Source of the DNA: Xylocopa sonorina
Taxonomy: Eukaryota > Arthropoda > Insecta > Hymenoptera > Apidae
Length of the DNA: 64,000 nucleotides
NCBI RefSeq assembly: GCF_050948175.1
Contig: NW_027490230.1
Coordinates: 186,001 to 250,000 of the forward strand
Direction: 5' to 3'
Both the position numbers and the translations under genes were made by a program. The notes below the pieces were generated by a model. That model had not been told where the DNA came from. It ran no database searches and saw only the letters and a list, made by a program, of their open reading frames with translations. Shown here piece after piece: positions 60,201 through 64,000 of this stretch (position 1 is the first letter of the stretch; the number at the start of each line of letters is the position of its first letter).

Positions 60201-63200
60201 AACTTCAAATGAATGTACATGCGACACATCCTTCCTAGGAAATAGCGTTTGCAGATGTCTACGTATCGAAGCAATAGCTTTCTATTGCTTCTTAAAACGA
60301 GATGTTGCATCCTATTTCTATGTTTCATGATGAGATATAATATTCACTGCGAAGAGTTACTTATACCTTAGTTACACTTCAACTGAATGTAAGTGCGACA
60401 GTTCCTTGCTAGGAAATAGCGTTTGCAGATCCCTACATATCGTAGCAATGGGGTTCTAATGTTTCGAAAAACGCGATATCGCATTTCATTTATATGTTTC
60501 ATGGTAAGATAAAATGATCACTGCGATGTGTCACTTATACCTCGCATACACTTCAAATGAATGTAAATGGGTCGCTTCCATCCAAGGAAATAGCGTTTGC
60601 AGATCACTACGTTTCGAAGCAGTAGTGTTCTAATGCTTCTTAGAACGGGATATCGCTTCTCATTTCTATGATTCACGGTAAGATATAATATTCATTGCGA
60701 AGTGTCACGTATACATCGCATACATTTCAAATGAATGTAAATGCGACACTTCCTTGCTAGGAAATAGCGTTTGCAGACGTCTACGTATCGAAGCAATAGA
60801 GTTCTAATGCTTCTTGAAACGGGATATCGCAAGTCATTTCTATGCCTCATGATAAGAAATAATATTCATTGCGAAGTTTCATGTATTCCTCGTATTCACT
60901 TCAAATGAATGTAAATGCGACACTTCCTTGCTAGGAAATAGCGATTGCAGATGTCTACGTATCGAAGCAATAAAGTTCTAATGCATCTTATATCGCGATA
61001 TCGCATCTCAATTATATGTTTTATGATAATATATAATATTCATTGTGCAATGTTATGTATACCTCGCATTCTCTTCAAAAGAATGTAAATGCGACACGTC
61101 CTTGCTATGAAATAGCGTTTGTAGATGTCTATGTATCGTTGCAATAGATTTCTAAAGCTTCTTAAAACGCGATATCACATCACATTTCTATGTTTTATGA
61201 TATGATATAATATTCATTGCGAATTTTAACGTATTCCTCGTATTAACTTCAAATGAATGTACATGCGACACATCCTTCCTAGGAAATAGCGTTTGCAGAC
61301 GTCTACGTATCGAAGCAATAGAGTTCTAATGCTTCTTGAAACGGGATATCGCAAGTCATTTCTATGCCTCATGATAAGAAATAATATTCATTGCGAAGTT
61401 TCATGTATTCCTCGTATTCACTTCAAATGAATGTAAATGCGACACTTCCTTGCTAGGAAATAGCGATTGCAGATGTCTACGTATCGAAGCAATAAAGTTC
61501 TAATGCATCTTATATCGCGATATCGCATCTCAATTATATGTTTTATGATAATATATAATATTCATTGTGCAATGTTATGTATACCTCGCATTCACTTCAA
61601 AAGAATGTAAATGCGATACGTCCTTGCTATGAAATAGCGTTTGTAGATGTCTATGTATCGTTGCAATAGATTTCTAAAGCTTCTTAAGACGCGATATCAC
61701 ATCACATTTCTATGTTTTATGATATGATATAATATTCATTGCGAATTTTAACGTATTCCTCGTATTAACTTCAAATGAATGTACATGCGACACATCCTTC
61801 CTAGGAATTAGCGTTTGCAGATGTCTACGAATCGAAGCAATAGAGTTCTATTGCTTCTTGAAACGGGATATCGCATCTCATTTCTATGTTTCATGATAAG
61901 ATATAATATTTGTTGCGAAGTATCACGTATACATCGCATACATTTCAAATGAATGTAAATGCGACACTTCCTTGCTAGGAAATAGCGTTTGCAGATGTCT
62001 ACGTATCGAAGCAATAGCTTTCTATTGCTTCTTAAAACGAGATGTTGCATCCTATTTCTATGTTTCATGATGAGATATAATATTCACTGCGAAGAGTTAC
62101 TTATACCTTAGTTACACTTCAACTGAATGTAAGTGCGACAGTTCCTTGCTAGGAAATAGCGTTTGCAGATCCCTACATATCGTAGCAATGGGGTTCTAAT
62201 GTTTCGAAAAACGCGATATCGCATTTCATTTATATGTTTCATAGTAAGATAAAATGATCACTGCGATGTGTCACTTATACCTCGCATACACTTCAAATGA
62301 ATGTAAATGGGTCGCTTCCATCCAAGGAAATAGCGTTTGCAGATCACTACGTTTCGAAGCAGTAGTGTTCTAATGCTTCTTAGAACGGGATATCGCTTCT
62401 CATTTCTATGATTCACGGTAAGATATAATATTCATTGCGAAGTGTCACGTATACATCGCATACATTTCAAATGAATGTAAATGCGACACTTCCTTGCTAG
62501 GAAATAGCGTTTGCAGACGTCTACGTATCGAAGCAATAGAGTTCTAATGCTTCTTGAAACGGGATATCGCAAGTCATTTCTATGCCTCATGATAAGAAAT
62601 AATATTCATTGCGAAGTTTCATGTATTCCTCGTATTCACTTCAAATGAATGTAAATGCGACACTTCCTTGCTAGGAAATAGCGATTGCAGATGTCTACGT
62701 ATCGAAGCAATAAAGTTCTAATGCATCTTATATCGCGATATCGCATCTCAATTATGTGTTTTATGATAATATATAATATTCATTGTGCAATGTTATGTAT
62801 ACCTCGCATTCACTTCAAAAGAATGTAAATGCGACACGTCCTTGCTATGAAATAGCGTTTGTAGATGTCTATGTATCGTTGCAATAGATTTCTAAAGCTT
62901 CTTAAAACGCGATATCACATCACATTTCTATGTTTTATGATATGATATAATATTCATTGCGAATTTTAACGTATTCCTCGTATTAACTTCAAATGAATGT
63001 ACATGCGACACATCCTTCCTAGGAAATAGCGTTTGCAGACGTCTACGTATCGAAGCAATAGAGTTCTAATGCTTCTTGAAACGGGATATCGCAAGTCATT
63101 TCTATGCCTCATGATAAGAAATAATATTCATTGCGAAGTTTCATGTATTCCTCGTATTCACTTCAAATGAATGTAAATGCGACACTTCCTTGCTAGGAAA

Positions 63201-63556
63201 TAGCGATTGCAGATGTCTACGTATCGAAGCAATAAAGTTCTAATGCATCTTATATCGCGATATCGCATCTCAATTATATGATTTATGATAATATATAATA
63301 TTCATTGTGCAATGTTATGTATACCTCGCATTCACTTCAAAAGAATGTAAATGCGACACGTCCTTGCTATGAAATAGCGTTTGTAGATGTCTATGTATCG
63401 TTGCAATAGATTTCTAAAGCTTCTTAAGACGCGATATCACATCACATTTCTATGTTTTATGATATGATATAATATTCATTGCGAATTTTAACGTATTCCT
63501 CGTATTAACTTCAAATGAATGTACATGCGACACATCCTTCCTAGGAAATAGCGTTT
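57293..63556. repeat. 3-monomer (522-bp) satellite subunit, dispersed copies
   Basis: Three consecutive monomer types recur as a 522-bp block: one with GCAGACGTCTACG and ATCGCAAGTCATTTC, one with AGCAATAAAGTTC and TCTCAATTATATG, and one with TTGCTATGAAATAGCG and GAATTTTAACGTATTCC. Copies begin at about 57293 (older), 59729, 60773, 61295, 62513 and 63035. The pairs 60773/61295 and 62513/63035 are directly tandem. All spacings are multiples of 174, including 2436 and 1044. Other monomer types lie between the copies. Confidence 0.85.
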
Positions 63557-64000
63557 GCAGATGTCTACGTATTGTAGCAAGCATGTTATAATGCTTCTTG
63601 ATACGAGATATCGCATCTCATTTCTATGTTTCATGACAACATATAATATTCATTGCGAAGTGTTATGTACACCTCGCATACACTTCAAATGAATGTAAAT
63701 GCGACACCTCATTGCTAGGAAATAGCGTTTGCAGATGTCTACGTATCGAAGCAATAGCTTTCTATTGCTTCTTAAAACGAGATGTTGCATCCTATTTCTA
63801 TGTTTCATGATGAGATATAATATTCACTGCGAAGAGTTACTTATACCTTAGTTACACTTCAACTGAATGTAAGTGCGACAGTTCCTTGCTAGGAAATAGC
63901 GTTTGCAGATCCCTACATATCGTAGCAATGGGGTTCTAATGTTTCGAAAAACGCGATATCGCATTTCATTTATATGTTTCATGGTAAGATAAAATGATCA
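60241..64000. repeat. 10-monomer higher-order repeat (1740 bp)
   Basis: Copies at 60241-61980 and 61981-63720, and a third that starts at 63721 and leaves the window. The period is exactly 10 x 174. Start motif: AGCTTTCTATTGCTTCTTAA followed by GATGTTGCATCCTATTTC. Nine of the ten monomers match almost base for base. The last one differs between copies (61801-61980 versus 63541-63720), as expected if the unit boundary moved or a conversion replaced it. Each copy contains two tandem 522-bp subunits. This is the most homogeneous part of the window and probably the most recently amplified. Confidence 0.9.

Larger units (their letters stand above)
39193..64000. repeat. 174-bp satellite DNA array, right arm
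   Basis: The same 174-bp satellite in the same orientation continues after the inserted element for about 143 monomers to the window end. The phase is exact: the monomer box at 24204 is followed by the box at 39281, which is 174 bp once the 14,899-bp element and its 4-bp duplication are removed. From 39.2 to about 53 kb the monomers are mostly diverged. From about 53 kb onward monomer types recur in fixed order, for example a class reading CGTAGCAAGCGTGTTATAATGC, which forms higher-order repeats. No gene or RNA gene is visible here. Confidence 0.97.

Noticed and set aside
39909..62068. The same kind of repetitive frames in the right satellite arm, up to 124 aa
   Set aside because: Same explanation; no start context, no variation pattern of a protein and no recognised domain.
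1..64000. CRISPR array suggested by regular spacing
   Set aside because: The whole 174-bp unit is repeated, with no unique spacers between short repeats, and the flanking genes are retrotransposon genes.

Overview
The window is eukaryotic, probably arthropod and most likely insect, repeat DNA. About 49 kb is one AT-rich satellite array with a 174-bp monomer. It runs off both ends of the window and is interrupted once, at 24290-39188, by a GC-richer nested transposable element. No host gene, tRNA, rRNA or CRISPR array is visible. The insect assignment is an inference from the element types (an R1/Jockey-like non-LTR element and a Ty3/gypsy element with 4-bp target duplications); the satellite itself is not one I recognise.

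Layout. 1-24289: about 140 head-to-tail satellite monomers, with a 9-monomer higher-order repeat (HOR; period 1565 bp, three complete copies at 2750-7444), a five-monomer-spaced block repeat (870 bp, near 8040-9360) and a 12-monomer duplication (period 2086 bp, 14710-18644). 24290-39188: a Ty3/gypsy LTR retrotransposon on the minus strand, flanked by the 4-bp duplication GTAG. Its LTRs are at 37856-39188 (5' LTR) and 24290-25830 (3' LTR). A tRNA-type primer site, gag, pol (protease, RT, RNase H, integrase), a downstream repetitive reading frame and a polypurine tract follow in order. 28848-34762: a 5.9-kb non-LTR retrotransposon on the plus strand, inserted in the middle of the gypsy RT domain with a 13-bp duplication. 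39193-64000: the satellite resumes in exact phase. It is diverged and monomeric near the element and organised into HORs of 522, 1044 and 1740 bp towards the right end.

History. The satellite array came first, the gypsy element inserted second, and the non-LTR element inserted into it third. Both elements look dead. gag carries three in-frame stops, pol carries two stops, a late frameshift and the 5.9-kb insertion, and the non-LTR ORF carries a frameshift and a stop. In the part I compared by eye the two LTRs differ at roughly 3% of positions. One LTR also lacks 207 bp and has a differently ordered 60-bp minisatellite.

The most unusual structure is in the 1.8-kb leader of the non-LTR element, where a gag-like ORF1 would be expected. 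I find no convincing ORF1 there. Instead there are seven tandem hairpins about 70 nt apart (29096-29553) with compensating changes in their stems, and then a twice-repeated module of further matched hairpins (30076-30187 and 30427-30550). This suggests conserved RNA structure. I did not find a complete new defence or metabolic system.
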